Positions 63,300-64,000 of a stretch of 64,000 bases of DNA are shown here, in pieces. Numbering within the stretch: the stretch's first letter is position 1; every line of letters starts with the position of its first letter. The DNA is from Coleophoma eucalyptorum. Its lineage: Eukaryota; Ascomycota; Leotiomycetes; Helotiales; Dermateaceae. Made by a program: the position numbers and the translations under genes. Below the pieces are notes generated by a model, which worked only from the letters and a program-made list of their open reading frames with translations, did no database searches and was not told the origin of the DNA. The DNA is taken from assembly GCA_026120035.1 (NCBI GenBank), contig JALRME010000001.1, positions 1,625,909 to 1,689,908 of the forward strand, given 5' to 3'.

Positions 63300-64000
63300 C
63301 GAAGACACAAGGCGGGTAGACTAGTAAGCTGACATACTACACTAGGTAGGCCTTAGCTTAGGATGGCAAGGTACCTGAGTCCAGAATAGCCAGGCTAAGA
63401 GGAACTCTTCGACAGCCACCAAAGAACGACAGACAATTGACGGTAGTTAGGTACCTTGGCTTGGGTAATGCAAACCCAGTTCGGCTTACAGTAGCCTGGC
63501 CTTGGCCTTGGACTTGGACGTGTACGTGTGCGGGTCACCTAAAACGGTAAGTCGTCTGACTGATACGTGAGTGCAGCAGATAGCATGGTGAAGCTATACA
63601 TCCAGTATCACAATGGCAAAGCTCAACAACTATAGCACGGAATTTACATCTCTAATCAACGAATAAGGCAGCATTAGCTAGAGGGGGCGGACCTGTGATC
63701 CGACTCCCCGCCTAAGCATGTCCAGCGCTCAAGCAGGGCAAGCTGGCAAATCCATTCAATCATGGACGAAATAGTCACCCACTATCAGCATGACATCACA
63801 TCACATCAATTCGACTCCAACAGAGCTTCCGCCATTCACCATTCAACAGCCGTCCTCTGCCAGTGAAGGAATGATTTGGCTTGGCGCATTCTCCTTCCCG
63901 CTTCCATCACGCGCCATAGCACGACGGGCAGCGCAGGCTTGGCCTTGGCCTTGAGCATCTTGCAGCTAATGTGACACCTCATCCCCATCTGGGCCCTGAT

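Larger units (their letters stand above)
54921..64000. other. 9 kb without a supported gene
   Basis: No frame with a recognisable family, exon chain or consistent coding composition was found. Many frames overlap in several registers (57.3-58.2, 59.6-60.0, 61.2-61.5 kb). The sequence holds CT-rich blocks (55.5-55.6, 57.84-57.87 kb), a GGAA microsatellite, a G-rich tract at 56.7 kb and CCTTGG repeats near 63.3-63.95 kb. It may be a long regulatory region for a gene beyond the window, contain non-coding RNA, or hold genes of many tiny exons. Confidence 0.45.

Overview
This is nuclear DNA of a filamentous ascomycete. The evidence is the many short GT-AG introns (about 50-200 bp) with CTAAC-like branch sites, mid-range GC, and recognisable fungal genes: the mitochondrial ATP synthase alpha subunit, RNA polymerase II subunit Rpb7, a Ste3-type pheromone receptor, a CFEM protein, the GID-complex subunit Fyv10/Gid9, the bHLH factor Cbf1 and a Ycf1-type ABC transporter. 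The gene styles fit Leotiomycetes/Sordariomycetes, but placement below Pezizomycotina is only an inference. No rRNA, tRNA, CRISPR array, transposon or viral gene could be supported.

Layout. 0-5 kb: a Cys/basic-rich hypothetical gene (+), an MPO1/YGL010W-like dioxygenase (-) and divergent RPB7 (+). 5-13 kb: a zinc-knuckle hypothetical gene with a possible companion ORF, then a 5.3 kb stretch with no supported gene. 13-19 kb: a 783-residue GAF-domain protein (+) and ATP1 (-). 20.8-22.6 kb: a fungal lysine 2,3-aminomutase homologue (+) that is interrupted by a frameshift and is probably a pseudogene. 23-30 kb: a GIY-YIG/Mug113-type protein (+), an acidic protein with a duplicated 20-residue unit (-), a hypothetical ORF (-) and WDR70 (-). 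30-35 kb: a NIPA-type Mg2+ transporter (+), divergent from WDR70, and a large membrane-anchored protein (-). 36.7-40.1 kb: STE3 (+) and a CFEM/GPI protein (-). 42.5-43.3 kb: exon-like hydrophobic fragments of a cryptic or decayed membrane-protein gene (-). 44.5-48.5 kb: FYV10/GID9 (-) and CBF1 (+), the latter with a GC-AG intron. 49.4-54.9 kb: a ten-exon ABCC transporter (+). 54.9-64 kb: 9 kb without a supportable gene, rich in CT tracts, G-rich repeats and CCTTGG repeats.

The genes do not form one pathway. Most are housekeeping or signalling genes standing alone, several in divergent pairs that could share promoters (MPO1/RPB7, WDR70/NIPA, FYV10/CBF1). Exon structures were built by hand from splice signals, reading-frame continuity and family conservation. 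I found no convincing new multi-gene system. The best leads are the broken aminomutase, the GC-AG intron that splits the Cbf1 DNA-binding helix, the in-frame duplication in the acidic protein and the cryptic gene at 42.5-43.3 kb.
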